Positions 45,872-55,762 of a stretch of 64,000 nt of DNA are shown piece after piece. A model generated the notes under the pieces. That model saw nothing but the letters and a program-made list of their open reading frames with translations, ran no database searches and was not told where the DNA came from. Position 1 is the first letter of the stretch. Each line of letters starts with the position of its first letter. The stretch comes from DASSFG01 sp035547915 (lineage in GTDB: Bacteria; Planctomycetota; Planctomycetia; Pirellulales; JAICIG01). Where the stretch lies: the NCBI GenBank assembly GCA_035547915.1, contig DASZTS010000029.1, forward strand, positions 62,001 through 126,000. The letters are read 5' to 3'. Both the position numbers and the translations under genes were made by a program.

Positions 45872-47791
45872 TCACGAGTGCTCGGCCGGTTTCCACGCGA
45901 CGATCGCCAGGGGCGGGAGGGTGACGTTCAACGAATGGGACCGACCGTGGACGGCAATCGGAACGGCTTCGACACCGCCGGCATTGCCCATGCCGCTGCC
46001 GCCGTAATACTGAGCGTCGCTGTTGAGCATCTCGCGCCACCAACCGCCTCGCGGCACACCCAACCGATAGTTGTGCCGCGGCACGGGAGTGAAGTTGCAG
46101 ACGACCACGATTCCCGTCCGATCGCTCTTGCCGATCCGTACAAAGTTGAGCACGCTGCTTTCGGTGTCGCAACAGTCGATCCATTCGAAACCGCCGGCCT
46201 GGACGTCCTGCTCATAAAGGGCAGGCTCCTGGCGATAAAGGCGGTTCAGATCGGCCACCCAATTGAGAATGCCCTGGTTCCGCGTGTCGCCGAGCACTTC
46301 CCAATCGAGCTGTCCTTCATGGTTCCATTCACGTCGCTCGGCGAACTCGTCTCCCATGAACAGCAGCTTTTTTCCAGGCAGGGTGTACATGTAACCGTAG
46401 AGCAGCCGCAGGTTGGCGAACTTCTGCCACTCGTCGCCCGCCATCTTGTCCCAGATCGAGCCCTTGCCGTACACCACCTCATCGTGCGACAGCGAGAGGA
46501 CGAAGTTCTCCGAGTACTGGTACATCGCCCGGAACGTGAGCGAGTTGTGCTCGTACTTGCGATAGATCGCGTCCTTTGCCATGTAGCGCAGCGTGTCGTG
46601 CATCCAGCCCATGTCCCATTTCAGGCCGAAGCCCAGGCCACCCACGTAGACTGGCCGCGAGACCATCGGCCAGGCGGTCGATTCCTCGGCGATGGTCTGC
46701 ACATCGGGATAGGCCTGATAGATCTGCTTGTTGAACTCCCGCAAGAATCCGATGGCCGCCAGGTTTTCGTTGCCGCCGTGCTCGTTGGGAACCCATTCGC
46801 CAGGCTTGCGCGAATAGTCGAGATAGAGCATCGAGGCCACCGCGTCGACGCGCAAAGCGTCGACATGATACTTGTCGAGCCAGAACAGCGCGCTCGACAA
46901 CAAGAAGCTGCGCACCTCGCTACGGCTGTAGTTGAAAATGAAACTCTTCCAGTCGGGATGAAAACCCTGCTTCGGGTCGGCATGCTCATAGAGGTGCGTG
47001 CCGTCGAAGTACGAGAGGGCGTGGCCGTCGGTGGGGAAATGCGACGGGACCCAGTCCAGAATGACGCCGATGCCATGTTGGTGAAGTTGGTCGATCAGAA
47101 ACATGAAGTCGGCCGGCGAACCGTACCGGGCGGTTGGCGCGAAATACGACGTCGTCTGGTAACCCCACGATCCGTAGAAGGGGTGCTCCATGACCGGCAG
47201 GAATTCGACGTGCGTGAAGCCGCAACGTTGCAAGTGCTCGATCAACTGCGGGGCCAACTCGCGGTAGCCGAGCCACGTGCCGTCGGGTTTCCGCCGCCAC
47301 GAACCCAGGTGCATTTCATAGATCGAGATCGGCGCATCCAGGCTGTTGTGCCGCTGGCGCGACGTCATCCATTCATGGTCGCCCCATCCATAGTCGAGCG
47401 ATTGCACAACCGACGCCGTCTTCGGCGGCACCTCTGCATAGAACGCGAAGGGGTCGGCCTTATCGATCTGGTAGTTTGCGTAGTTCGACGTCACGCGATA
47501 TTTGTAGATCGAGCCCGGCCCGATGCCGGCGGCGAACCCTTCCCAGATGCCTGAGTTGCCTCGCGATCGCAGCGAAAAACTCCGTTGCCCATAAGCTTCG
47601 ACGGTTACCTGCCGGGCGTTGGGTGCCCACACGCCGAAGAAGGTTCCCGGAGCACCGTCGAGGGTACCAGGGTGTGCACCCAGCTTCTCATAGAGCCGGG
47701 CGTGGGTTCCTTCATTGAACAGATAGAGGTCGTCGGACGTGAGCAGGCTTGCCTGGTTGGCGCCGCGGTCTTCGATTACGGCTGTGCCCAT
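45872..47791 (-). CDS. glgB: 1,4-alpha-glucan branching enzyme
   Basis: 639 residues from the ATG at 47791 (GGA six bases upstream). It transfers alpha-1,4 segments to alpha-1,6 branch points. An N-terminal CBM48 domain (~30-125, GVWAPNARQVTV) is followed by the GH13 barrel. Catalytic Asp316 is in DALRVDAVASML, the acid Glu at 369/370 in IAEEST, and the transition-state Asp in LSHDEV. The N1 domain of longer enzymes is absent. It follows the treS-maltokinase gene by 43 bases and completes the GlgE pathway by branching the polymer. Confidence 0.95.
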   Translation of the reverse strand: MGTAVIEDRGANQASLLTSDDLYLFNEGTHARLYEKLGAHPGTLDGAPGTFFGVWAPNARQVTVEAYGQRSFSLRSRGNSGIWEGFAAGIGPGSIYKYRVTSNYANYQIDKADPFAFYAEVPPKTASVVQSLDYGWGDHEWMTSRQRHNSLDAPISIYEMHLGSWRRKPDGTWLGYRELAPQLIEHLQRCGFTHVEFLPVMEHPFYGSWGYQTTSYFAPTARYGSPADFMFLIDQLHQHGIGVILDWVPSHFPTDGHALSYFDGTHLYEHADPKQGFHPDWKSFIFNYSRSEVRSFLLSSALFWLDKYHVDALRVDAVASMLYLDYSRKPGEWVPNEHGGNENLAAIGFLREFNKQIYQAYPDVQTIAEESTAWPMVSRPVYVGGLGFGLKWDMGWMHDTLRYMAKDAIYRKYEHNSLTFRAMYQYSENFVLSLSHDEVVYGKGSIWDKMAGDEWQKFANLRLLYGYMYTLPGKKLLFMGDEFAERREWNHEGQLDWEVLGDTRNQGILNWVADLNRLYRQEPALYEQDVQAGGFEWIDCCDTESSVLNFVRIGKSDRTGIVVVCNFTPVPRHNYRLGVPRGGWWREMLNSDAQYYGGSGMGNAGGVEAVPIAVHGRSHSLNVTLPPLAIVAWKPAEHS

Positions 47792-47834
47792 GATCGTTCC
47801 GTCATTTCCTTGGTGTGGGTAGAGATCTCGGCAA

Positions 47835-50800
47835 TCATTTGGCCGCCGCGCATTGGGCCGATTCGACAAGGTCCAGGATTCCGAATAGCGGCACTTCGAC
47901 CCAATCGGGCCGGTTGTTCAGTTCGTAGCTCAATTCATAAATCGATTTTTCCAAGAGCAACGCGTGGAGCAGGACCTTGAGTTCGTCGGCCGAGGCGGGC
48001 ACAAACGCGGCTTTGCCCGCAACTTCCAGGTACTTGTTCAAGAAACGGGCGCTGGCCCAGAGATACCAGAAGCGGGCGGCGGTTCGCAGCGGCTCGCGCG
48101 TCTCGGGAAACTGCTCGACATGCTTGAAATAGGCGGAGTAGGCCGCGTAATGGAACGATCGGATCATGCCCGCCACATCGCGGATGGGTGAACGCTTCAT
48201 CCGCCTCTCAGTGAGCGAGCGGGCCGGCTCGCCCTCGAAGTCGATGATGACGAAATCGTTGCCGGTGAACAGCACCTGCCCCAAATGAAAATCTCCGTGC
48301 GTGCGCATGCGCGTGGCGCGAATGCGTCGGTTCATGATCGAGTGCAGGCAGCGACCGAGCTCGCTTTCGTGGTCGAGAACCACCTTTGCTTCCGCTTGTA
48401 CACGCTCCGGCAGGCCGCCCAATCGCCGGCGAAGCAGAGAGAGCATCTGGCTGGCCAGCTTGCGCATCGACTGGTAGAGCGACCGCTGGTAGAGCTGCGT
48501 AAAGGGCTCGGCGGAAAAGTCGGGCCGGGCCGTGTCGTTCGCCAGTGCCAGATGGAGCTCGGCCGTGCGCTGTCCTAACAGTTCGGCCGATTGGCGGAAC
48601 ACTCCGAGCCGCTCCGTGGCAACCGGCGAAATGTCGCGCGATGCCAGATCGACAAGCGACTCGCCCGGGTGCATCTCGTCCTCGCTCGTAATTTCCATCG
48701 GCGCGACCGCCGCTTGCTCGAAATAGCGCGCCAGGACCTCCATTGCATACTGCCAGGCCGTCCCCTGGTTGGGCACAAACCCGTTGAGAATGCCGAGCAC
48801 GAGCGGCTCTTCGTGTCGCGATTGATATTCGAGCCACCCTGCCACCGGCGGCACGTGCCCGAATTTGACATCTTCGGTCAGAAACCGTCCTATCTCCAGG
48901 TCGGGATTCGTGCCCGCTTCGACGCGGCGGAACAACTTGAAGATCAGCCGATCGCCGTAGGCCAGCGAACTGTTGCTCTGCTCGGCCTTGAGCACCGTCG
49001 CCGTAGCAGACGCGTCGAGCCCGGCACCCAGTTTGCGCAGTTCTCTGGCACCATGCGCGGCCAGCTCACCGTTGCGGCCCTTGAAGCGCCGCCGCCTGCG
49101 CATGGCGTCGAGTAGGCCGGTCGTGAATTCGTTTTGCCAGAGGGCATCGTAAAGTATCCCCGGTTCATCTTGTCCGGCCAATTGCAGCCGACAAACCCCG
49201 GCGGTCGGAGACTTCGACTGCAAGTCGATCGCGGCCTGCCCTTTCACGAAAGCCAGGGGCCAGATGTACCGCTCCGGCTCGCCCGCGACGTAATCGACCT
49301 GCATCATGGCCACGACGGTCGGCTCGCCCGGGCCAACATATTCCATGACGACGGCATCGAAGAACTGCACGTTTTGCACCGGCCGCGCCTTGCCGCCGAA
49401 CCAACGTCGCGACCGGAGCGTGTCGCGCAGGATACTTTCCAGACGCGACTTGGCGCGACCGGTGAAAGCATCGGTCCATTCACCGTCGACGCGCAGCAAG
49501 GGTAGGTCGGCCGCCGGTGCGGCGGTGGCGCCATCACCGGCCGCGGCCTGTCGCTCGATGGCAAACCAATAGAAGCCGTGGGGCGAAAGAGTGAGGAAAT
49601 ACGGGGCCTTGGTGATCGGTGGAAAGGGTGTGCGGCCGAACATCTCGGTGGGCGCGCGGCCGTCGAAGCGCGAGAGGTCGATCGCCGCGCACTGCGCGAA
49701 ACGCGACAGGTTGGCTACGACCAACACATCTTCGCGCTCGTCGGCCCGGATGTAAGCCAATACCTTGGGATTGTCGGGTGCCAAGAACTCCAACGAGCCC
49801 CGGCCGAAAACCGGATGCCGCTGACGGAGGGCGATGAGCCGCTTGGTCCACCACAACAGCGACTCGGGGTTGAGCCGTTGCGTCTCGACGTTGACGCTCT
49901 GAAAGTGGTATTCAGCGTCGATGATCGGCGGCAGATAGAGGCGTTGTGAATTGGCTCGCGAGAATCCAGCGTTGCGGTCCGGGCTCCATTGCATGGGCGT
50001 GCGCACACCGTCGCGGTCGCCGAGGTAGATGTTGTCGCCCATACCGATCTCATCGCCGTAGTAGATGACCGGTGTGCCCGGCAACGAAAACAACAATCCG
50101 TTCATCAACTCGATCTTGCGGCGGTTGTTACCGAGCAGCGGCGCCAGCCGGCGGCGGATGCCCAGGTTGATGCGTGCCTGCCGATCGTGCGCGTAGACGC
50201 GGTACATGTAATCGCGTTCTTCGTCGGTCACCATCTCCAGCGTCAGCTCGTCGTGATTTCGCAAGAACAGGGCCCACTGGCAATCGGCCGGAATCGGCGG
50301 GGTCTGCTGCAAAATATCGATGATCGGGAAACGGTCTTCCATCTGTGTCGCCATGAACAGGCGGGGCATGAGAGGGAAGTGGAAGGCCGTATGGCACTCG
50401 TCTCCCTTACCGAAATAGGCAATCGCGTCTTCGGGCCACTGGTTCGCCTCGGCCAGCAGCATGCGGTCCGAGTATTTCTCCTGGATGTGTCGCCGCAGTT
50501 CGCGCAAAAAATCGTGCGTTTCGGGTAAGTTTTCGCAGTTTGTCCCCTCACGCTCGAAGAGGTAGGGAATCGCGTCGAGCCGCATACCATCGACGCCCAT
50601 GTCGAGCCAGCGATCCATCACTTGAAAGATGGCCCGGCGGACGCGTGGGTTGTCGAAATTCAGGTCGGGCTGATGGCTATAGAAGCGATGCCAGTAGTAG
50701 GCGTTCGCTTCATGGTCCCAGGTCCAGTTCGAATGCTCGAAATCCTTGAAGATGATGCGGGCTTCGGGATAGCGAACCGGTGTGTCGCTCCACACATAGA

Positions 50801-51215
50801 AGTTTCGCCAAGAACTGTCGGGCCGCGCCCGCCGCGAGCGTTGGAACCAGTGATGTTGTTCGGACGTGTGGTTGATGACCAACTCGGTGATCACGCGCAG
50901 GCCGCGATCGTGCGCCTCGCGCAGAAATGTTTTGAAATCGCGCAGATTGCCATAGATCTTATTCACATCGGTATAGTCGGCTATGTCGTAACCGTCGTCG
51001 CGCAGCGGCGAAGGGTAGAACGGCAGTAACCAAAGCGCGGTGACACCCAGGTCTTGTAAGTAATCGAGCTTCTCGGTCAGCCCCTGAAAATCGCCGATAC
51101 CGTCGCCGTCGCCATCGCTAAAGGCGCGCACGTGCAGTTCATAGATGACCGCATCCTTGTACCAGAGCGGATCGACCGCCAGGGTCGAAACATGTCCATT
51201 CTTGCCGTTACGCAT
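47835..51215 (-). CDS. treS: trehalose synthase-maltokinase fusion
   Basis: 1126 residues. Residues ~15-560 are the GH13 trehalose/maltose isomerase: DPLWYKDAVIYELHVRAF, nucleophile Asp214 in GMRLDAIPY, acid/base Glu256 in LLAEANQW and FLRNHDELTLEM. Residues ~590-1120 are the maltokinase: LIFKLFRRVEAG, THGDFHLGQV (His973-Gln980) and VIIDFEGEP (Asp992-Gly995), the kinase-like active site. TreS converts trehalose to maltose; the kinase makes maltose 1-phosphate for GlgE. The fused layout is known in several bacteria. It starts 49 bases after glgE. Confidence 0.95.
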   Translation of the reverse strand: MRNGKNGHVSTLAVDPLWYKDAVIYELHVRAFSDGDGDGIGDFQGLTEKLDYLQDLGVTALWLLPFYPSPLRDDGYDIADYTDVNKIYGNLRDFKTFLREAHDRGLRVITELVINHTSEQHHWFQRSRRARPDSSWRNFYVWSDTPVRYPEARIIFKDFEHSNWTWDHEANAYYWHRFYSHQPDLNFDNPRVRRAIFQVMDRWLDMGVDGMRLDAIPYLFEREGTNCENLPETHDFLRELRRHIQEKYSDRMLLAEANQWPEDAIAYFGKGDECHTAFHFPLMPRLFMATQMEDRFPIIDILQQTPPIPADCQWALFLRNHDELTLEMVTDEERDYMYRVYAHDRQARINLGIRRRLAPLLGNNRRKIELMNGLLFSLPGTPVIYYGDEIGMGDNIYLGDRDGVRTPMQWSPDRNAGFSRANSQRLYLPPIIDAEYHFQSVNVETQRLNPESLLWWTKRLIALRQRHPVFGRGSLEFLAPDNPKVLAYIRADEREDVLVVANLSRFAQCAAIDLSRFDGRAPTEMFGRTPFPPITKAPYFLTLSPHGFYWFAIERQAAAGDGATAAPAADLPLLRVDGEWTDAFTGRAKSRLESILRDTLRSRRWFGGKARPVQNVQFFDAVVMEYVGPGEPTVVAMMQVDYVAGEPERYIWPLAFVKGQAAIDLQSKSPTAGVCRLQLAGQDEPGILYDALWQNEFTTGLLDAMRRRRRFKGRNGELAAHGARELRKLGAGLDASATATVLKAEQSNSSLAYGDRLIFKLFRRVEAGTNPDLEIGRFLTEDVKFGHVPPVAGWLEYQSRHEEPLVLGILNGFVPNQGTAWQYAMEVLARYFEQAAVAPMEITSEDEMHPGESLVDLASRDISPVATERLGVFRQSAELLGQRTAELHLALANDTARPDFSAEPFTQLYQRSLYQSMRKLASQMLSLLRRRLGGLPERVQAEAKVVLDHESELGRCLHSIMNRRIRATRMRTHGDFHLGQVLFTGNDFVIIDFEGEPARSLTERRMKRSPIRDVAGMIRSFHYAAYSAYFKHVEQFPETREPLRTAARFWYLWASARFLNKYLEVAGKAAFVPASADELKVLLHALLLEKSIYELSYELNNRPDWVEVPLFGILDLVESAQCAAAK

Positions 51216-51263
51216 CGGTAGAAAACCTGTATTGTCGCGGTAACTTCGCAGCCAGCGAGAGCG

Positions 51264-53261
51264 TTACAAGAAGTATTCGAACTGGTGCTCCGTCCTTACC
51301 CACCGTCGTACGCGGAAGAGATGGGCCGGCACGATCCGCGGATCGAGCTCGACATAGTTCCGCTCTCCGTGCCACAGGTAACGTCCTTCACCGAGCAAGT
51401 CGTGTACCTGGTAAGGGCGATTCGCTTCCAGACCCAAGCGGGCCGCGGGGATTTCCACCCAGCCCGAATGCTTGTGGTAGGGATCGAGGTTGACGATCGC
51501 TATGACCAGGTTCGAGCCCGCCTGTTTGCTGTAGCAGAGGAGCTGTTCGTTCGTTGTGTCGTGAAACTGCAGGTCGCCGTCGGACTGCAGCGCCGGGTTC
51601 TCGCGGCGGATCTGGTTCACCCGGCCGATAAATTGGGCCAGATTGTCGCTCCGCGTAAGGTCCCATTCGACGAGTTGGTACTTTTCCGAATTGAGGTACT
51701 CTTCGCTCCCCGGCTCGCGCGGACGGCCTTCGCACAGCTCAAATGCCGGTCCATAGATGCCGTAGTTGGCGCCCAGCGTCGCGGCCAGCACCAACCGCGA
51801 CATGAACGCGGGCCGTCCGCCGGTTTGCAGATACTCGGGCAAAATATCGGGCGTGTTCGGCCAGACGTTGGGACGAAAGAACTCGTGCACCTCGGTGCAG
51901 GTGAGTTCGGTGAAATACTTCTTCAGCTCTTGGCTCGTATTACGCCAGGTGAAATAGGTATACGACTGCGTAAAGCCGCGCTTGGCCAACTCATACATTA
52001 CTTGCGGCCGCGTGAAGGCCTCCGACAGGAAGATCGCGTCGGGGTTGTCGCGCTTCACCTCGGCGATGACCCATTCCCAGAACGCGAACGGCTTGGTGTG
52101 CGGATTGTCGACGCGAAAGATGCGCACTCCGTGGCCGATCCAGAAGGTAAAGATGCTCTTCAGTTCATCCCACAGTTCGCGCCATTGAGGCGTCTCGAAA
52201 TCGATTGGATAGATGTCTTGGTATTTCTTGGGCGGATTCTCCGCATATTGGATGGAACCGTCGGGCCGCAGCCGAAACCATTCAGGATGCTCTTTCACAT
52301 ACGGATGGTCCGGCGAGCATTGCAGGGCGACGTCGAGGGCCACGTCGATGCCGAATGTGCGAGCCTGTTCGACCAACTCGTGAAAATCATCGAACGTGCC
52401 CAGCGCCGGGTGGATCGCCTTGTGTCCACCTTCCTCGCTTCCGATGCCCCACGGGCTACCGACGTCGCCCGCTTCGGCCTGCGGGGAATTGTTCTTTCCC
52501 TTGCGATACGATGTGCCGATCGGATGGATGGGCGGTAGATAAAGAACGTCGAAGCCCATCGAGGCGACGTAGGGGAGACGCCGCGCGCAGTCTTTAAGGG
52601 TGCCGTGCCGGCCCGGTTCGGAAGCGCAGGAGCGGGGAAACATCTCGTACCAGGCGCTGCACCGTGCTTTGGGACCATCGACGACCACCGCGAGTTCGTG
52701 CTGGTAGGTCGTCTGCCGCGAACGGTCGGGATACTTTCGCGCCAGTTCGACCAGCGCCGGGTCGAGTGCCGCCAACGCGCGGGAGGCTACGCCGCGATCG
52801 GCCGACAAAGTCGCCGCCGCATCTTCCAACCGGCCCGCCTCATGACCTCCCGTTCGCTCGGCCGCCTCGCGCAATAGTCTGGCGCCGACGAGCAGTTCGA
52901 TGCCGACATCCTGATCGGCGTCGATGCGTTTGCGCATGTCGCGGCACCACGTGTCGTAGCGGTCGACCCAGGCGGCGAGCGTGTAAAAATGTCGGCCAAC
53001 CTGCGCCGTGTTGAATGTGCCCAGCCAGCGGTCCTGGCCCAGCGGTTCCATGACGACTTCGTGCCAGTCGTGTTCGGATTCGTGGCGGTGGCGCAACACC
53101 GCGCGCACCAGATCATGGCCGTCGGCAAAGGCCACTGCCTGCACGGCAACCTGCTCGCCCACGATGCGCTTGATCGCGTAGCGACCGCCGTCGATTTGCG
53201 GTTGCACCTGCGCGATCACCACTCGCCTGCGTCCATCGTCGAGAGCCATCGCGGGTTTCAT
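51264..53261 (-). CDS. glgE: alpha-1,4-glucan:maltose-1-phosphate maltosyltransferase
   Basis: 665 residues from the ATG at 53261; starts at 53315 and 53249 are possible. It extends alpha-1,4-glucan with maltosyl units from maltose 1-phosphate. The opening RRRVVIAQVQPQIDGGRYAIKR is the conserved GlgE N-terminus. Catalytic Asp385 is in IFRVDNPHTKP and Glu414 in FLSEAF; AWYEMFPRS and LPPIHPIG are further hallmarks. The enzyme is cytoplasmic. It leads the treS/mak-glgB run and lies 72 bases after the uvrC stop. Confidence 0.95.
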   Translation of the reverse strand: MKPAMALDDGRRRVVIAQVQPQIDGGRYAIKRIVGEQVAVQAVAFADGHDLVRAVLRHRHESEHDWHEVVMEPLGQDRWLGTFNTAQVGRHFYTLAAWVDRYDTWCRDMRKRIDADQDVGIELLVGARLLREAAERTGGHEAGRLEDAAATLSADRGVASRALAALDPALVELARKYPDRSRQTTYQHELAVVVDGPKARCSAWYEMFPRSCASEPGRHGTLKDCARRLPYVASMGFDVLYLPPIHPIGTSYRKGKNNSPQAEAGDVGSPWGIGSEEGGHKAIHPALGTFDDFHELVEQARTFGIDVALDVALQCSPDHPYVKEHPEWFRLRPDGSIQYAENPPKKYQDIYPIDFETPQWRELWDELKSIFTFWIGHGVRIFRVDNPHTKPFAFWEWVIAEVKRDNPDAIFLSEAFTRPQVMYELAKRGFTQSYTYFTWRNTSQELKKYFTELTCTEVHEFFRPNVWPNTPDILPEYLQTGGRPAFMSRLVLAATLGANYGIYGPAFELCEGRPREPGSEEYLNSEKYQLVEWDLTRSDNLAQFIGRVNQIRRENPALQSDGDLQFHDTTNEQLLCYSKQAGSNLVIAIVNLDPYHKHSGWVEIPAARLGLEANRPYQVHDLLGEGRYLWHGERNYVELDPRIVPAHLFRVRRWVRTEHQFEYFL

Positions 53262-53332
53262 GTCCGGGGTCCACACGCTCCAGGGCCACACGGACAACGC
53301 ATTGGCAAATTGCATGCCACGCGGGCGCGGCG

Positions 53333-54703
53333 TTACTCGCCGAGGGTCTTCTTCCTTCGCAGCAGGTGATGATAGTGCTGAGCGAAACGGTGCGCCTCGT
53401 CGCGCACATATTGCAGGAGCCGCAAGGCGTAGGCGTGTCGGCTGAGCCGCAAAGGCTCATCGCCGCCCGCCACGAAGATCTCCTCCTCGCGCTTGGCGAG
53501 TGAAATGACGGTGGGAGGATTGATTTGCAAAGCCTCGAAGGCGGCCAGCCCCGCGTTGAGTTGCCCCTTGCCGCCGTCGATGAGCAACAAGTCGGGGAAC
53601 GTTTCTCCTTCGGCATCGAGTCGTTGGAATCGTCGCGCGACGACCTCGTGGATGCTGGCGAAATCGTCGACGCCGGCGACGGAGCGAATCTTGAACCGCT
53701 TGTAGCCGGGCTTGAACGGCAGCCCGTCGATGAATTGCACGAGGCTGGCCACCGTTTCGCCGCCGCTCAGATGCGCGATGTCGACGCCTTCGATCACCCG
53801 TGGCGCCTCGGCCAGCTTGAGCACCTTTTTCAATCCGGCCAGCCCCTTCTTGGGATCGATATAGAACACCTCGGGCTGGACGTGGGTGTCGAGTTCGCCC
53901 CGCTCGTCGAGTGTTTCGAGCATGCGAATCTCATCGCGCAGGCGAGCGGCCTGCTCGAAGCGCAGCGCCTTCGAAGCCTCGGTCATTTCCTTGCGCATCT
54001 GTCGCAGCAGCGAACTCTTCTTCCCCTCGAGGAACAGACGCAGCCGGCCGATATCACGGCGATATTCCTCTTTGCTGATGCGCAGATTGCAGGGTGCTGT
54101 GCATTGGTTGATGCTGGCCAGCAGGCATGGGCGGAACCACCGCCATTTCTCATCGTTCTCGTCGATGTCGAGGCTGCACGTGCGGAACTTGAAGATCTTC
54201 TGGAGCACCTGGATGGCACCCCGCAGGCCGCTGGCGCTGGCGAACGGCCCGTACAGCTTCGTGCCGCGCTCGCTCGGTTCGCGAGTGAATTCAACCCGTG
54301 GGAAATCTTCGCGCGTGTAGATTTCGAGATAGGGGAATGTCTTGTCGTCCTTCAGCTCCTGATTGAACTTCGGTTGGACGTCTTTGACCAGCCGCGCTTC
54401 GGCGAGCAGGGCGTCGACTTCACTGTCGGCTTCGACGAAATCGATATCTGCGATTTCGCGCACCAGCTCGGCGGTGCGGCGTTCCTCGGCCGCGGCCTTC
54501 AAGAAATAGCTGCCGGCGCGGGAGCGTAGATTCTTGGCCTTGCCGACGTAGATGACCCGCCCCGCGGCGTCCTTCATCAAATAGACACCCGGCTTCTGCG
54601 GGAACTCGCGCACCTTGGCCGCGGCATGGCGAAAGCCGAGCGACTGGGTGCCGTCGTTGCTTGCTTCGACAAGCCCTTCCTGGAGATCGTTCTCTTCAGA
54701 CAT
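53333..54703 (-). CDS. uvrC: compact UvrC-like excinuclease subunit, no HhH domain
   Basis: 456 residues against the usual ~600. GIY-YIG nuclease at 38-110 (PGVYLMKDAAGRVIYVGKAKNLRSR). The four-Cys cluster site is at 176, 193, 201 and 205. A UVR-type helix pair spans ~225-265. The RNase H-like nuclease keeps Asp308 (GVDIAHLSGG), Asp376 (LIDGGKGQL) and His438 (RDEAHRF). The ~90-residue segment between UVR and this domain is much shortened, and the C-terminal helix-hairpin-helix pair is missing. Incision chemistry at both sides of a lesion is therefore possible, but DNA binding should differ. It precedes glgE by 72 bases. Confidence 0.88.
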   Translation of the reverse strand: MSEENDLQEGLVEASNDGTQSLGFRHAAAKVREFPQKPGVYLMKDAAGRVIYVGKAKNLRSRAGSYFLKAAAEERRTAELVREIADIDFVEADSEVDALLAEARLVKDVQPKFNQELKDDKTFPYLEIYTREDFPRVEFTREPSERGTKLYGPFASASGLRGAIQVLQKIFKFRTCSLDIDENDEKWRWFRPCLLASINQCTAPCNLRISKEEYRRDIGRLRLFLEGKKSSLLRQMRKEMTEASKALRFEQAARLRDEIRMLETLDERGELDTHVQPEVFYIDPKKGLAGLKKVLKLAEAPRVIEGVDIAHLSGGETVASLVQFIDGLPFKPGYKRFKIRSVAGVDDFASIHEVVARRFQRLDAEGETFPDLLLIDGGKGQLNAGLAAFEALQINPPTVISLAKREEEIFVAGGDEPLRLSRHAYALRLLQYVRDEAHRFAQHYHHLLRRKKTLGE

Positions 54704-55042
54704 GAACGCTTTTTTAGAGCAAACCGACAGAACCGAATCGAGCTCGTGCTTTTAGGTTGTCTCGGCCGCTCTCAGAGTCTCCGAAAACCGGTTGTTGCGC
54801 GGACAAGCTCGTATAATCCGCGGAGATTTCATTGTAGGCATCCACTTGTTTCGAGACAGCCGGGATCGCCGCGGCACCGCGGGAGGAGACCTCGGACGAT
54901 CAAAAAACAATCGGCGTAACGTGTCTTCCGGTGCGGAGCGCCTAAAAGCCGACCAAGCTGGCCTTTACGCGGGCAAGGAAAACGCTAAGCTGGCCGCCCC
55001 TTCCCATTTTTCATATCACGCTTCCAGTCAAGGAGTCGAGCG
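54704..55042. other. divergent intergenic region
   Basis: 339 bases between uvrC and the proline-rich lipoprotein gene. It carries the TATAAT at 54812-54817. No RNA gene recognised. Confidence 0.5.
54812..54817 (+). promoter_or_regulatory. candidate -10 element
   Basis: Perfect TATAAT on the plus strand, about 226 bases upstream of the lipoprotein start, implying a long leader. The -35 region is poor: GGTTGT at 16 bases. Confidence 0.3.
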
Positions 55043-55600
55043 ATGCGGTGGCCGACGGCCATGCTGTTGGCGGCCCTGGTCACGGCCGGCTGTCATAGCA
55101 CGCAGCCGACCTTCGACCCGTTCTTTCCCAAGACACGCATTCCCCCTCCGCCCACAGGCGCCGCGACCGGCGCTCCCGACGCGTCTTATACAAGTCCGGC
55201 GCCGCCCTTCACGCCCTCGGCGCCGCCCGCGGGCGGTAGCTATGCTCCGCCGGGCGGGTTCCCCTATCAACAGTCCCCGACGCCCGCCCCGGGCTCGGGC
55301 GGTTATGTACCCGGACCCGCGCCGACGGGTGCGGGCATCGTTCAGCCGACGGGGAACGTGTCTTTGGCCCAATATCGGACGGCAGCCGGCACTTCAACCG
55401 CAGGCCAGCCGTCCCAATCCAAACGCTCCAAATATGTGCCGACCGTCGACGATCAGCCGTCTCCGGTCTACGAGCGTGGCGGGCGGCGGGGGAGCGTGAA
55501 CTCGAATCCGCCGGCACAGGCGGCCGACGACGGCGGAATGGGTGCCATCGATATCATGGACCTACCCCCGGTCAACGATACGCGCGACCGCGTCGAATAG
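55043..55600 (+). CDS. proline-rich lipoprotein, unknown function
   Basis: 185 residues with AGGAG seven bases before the ATG. MRWPTAMLLAALVTAGC is a lipoprotein signal with box VTAGC, so the mature chain should start at Cys17. Residues 20-130 are Pro/Gly/Ala-rich and disordered (FTPSAPPAGGSYAPPGG). The remainder is charged, ending MDLPPVNDTRDRVE. Likely envelope-anchored. No known domain. It precedes the secA-like gene by 162 bases on the same strand, but a functional link is not shown. Confidence 0.78.
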   Translation: MRWPTAMLLAALVTAGCHSTQPTFDPFFPKTRIPPPPTGAATGAPDASYTSPAPPFTPSAPPAGGSYAPPGGFPYQQSPTPAPGSGGYVPGPAPTGAGIVQPTGNVSLAQYRTAAGTSTAGQPSQSKRSKYVPTVDDQPSPVYERGGRRGSVNSNPPAQAADDGGMGAIDIMDLPPVNDTRDRVE

Positions 55601-55762
55601 GTCGATCGACTGGGCCGGTCCTAACGACTTTTCCGCCCAACCGCCGCGAGAGATCGACAATCTCGTCGGACGAGGCGTGCCATTTTCGGGAGGCGGGCCT
55701 AAAATGGGTGAAGTTGGCGCGGAGCGCAATACGCCCCTTTTCCCCTCTGCTGAAAACCGATC

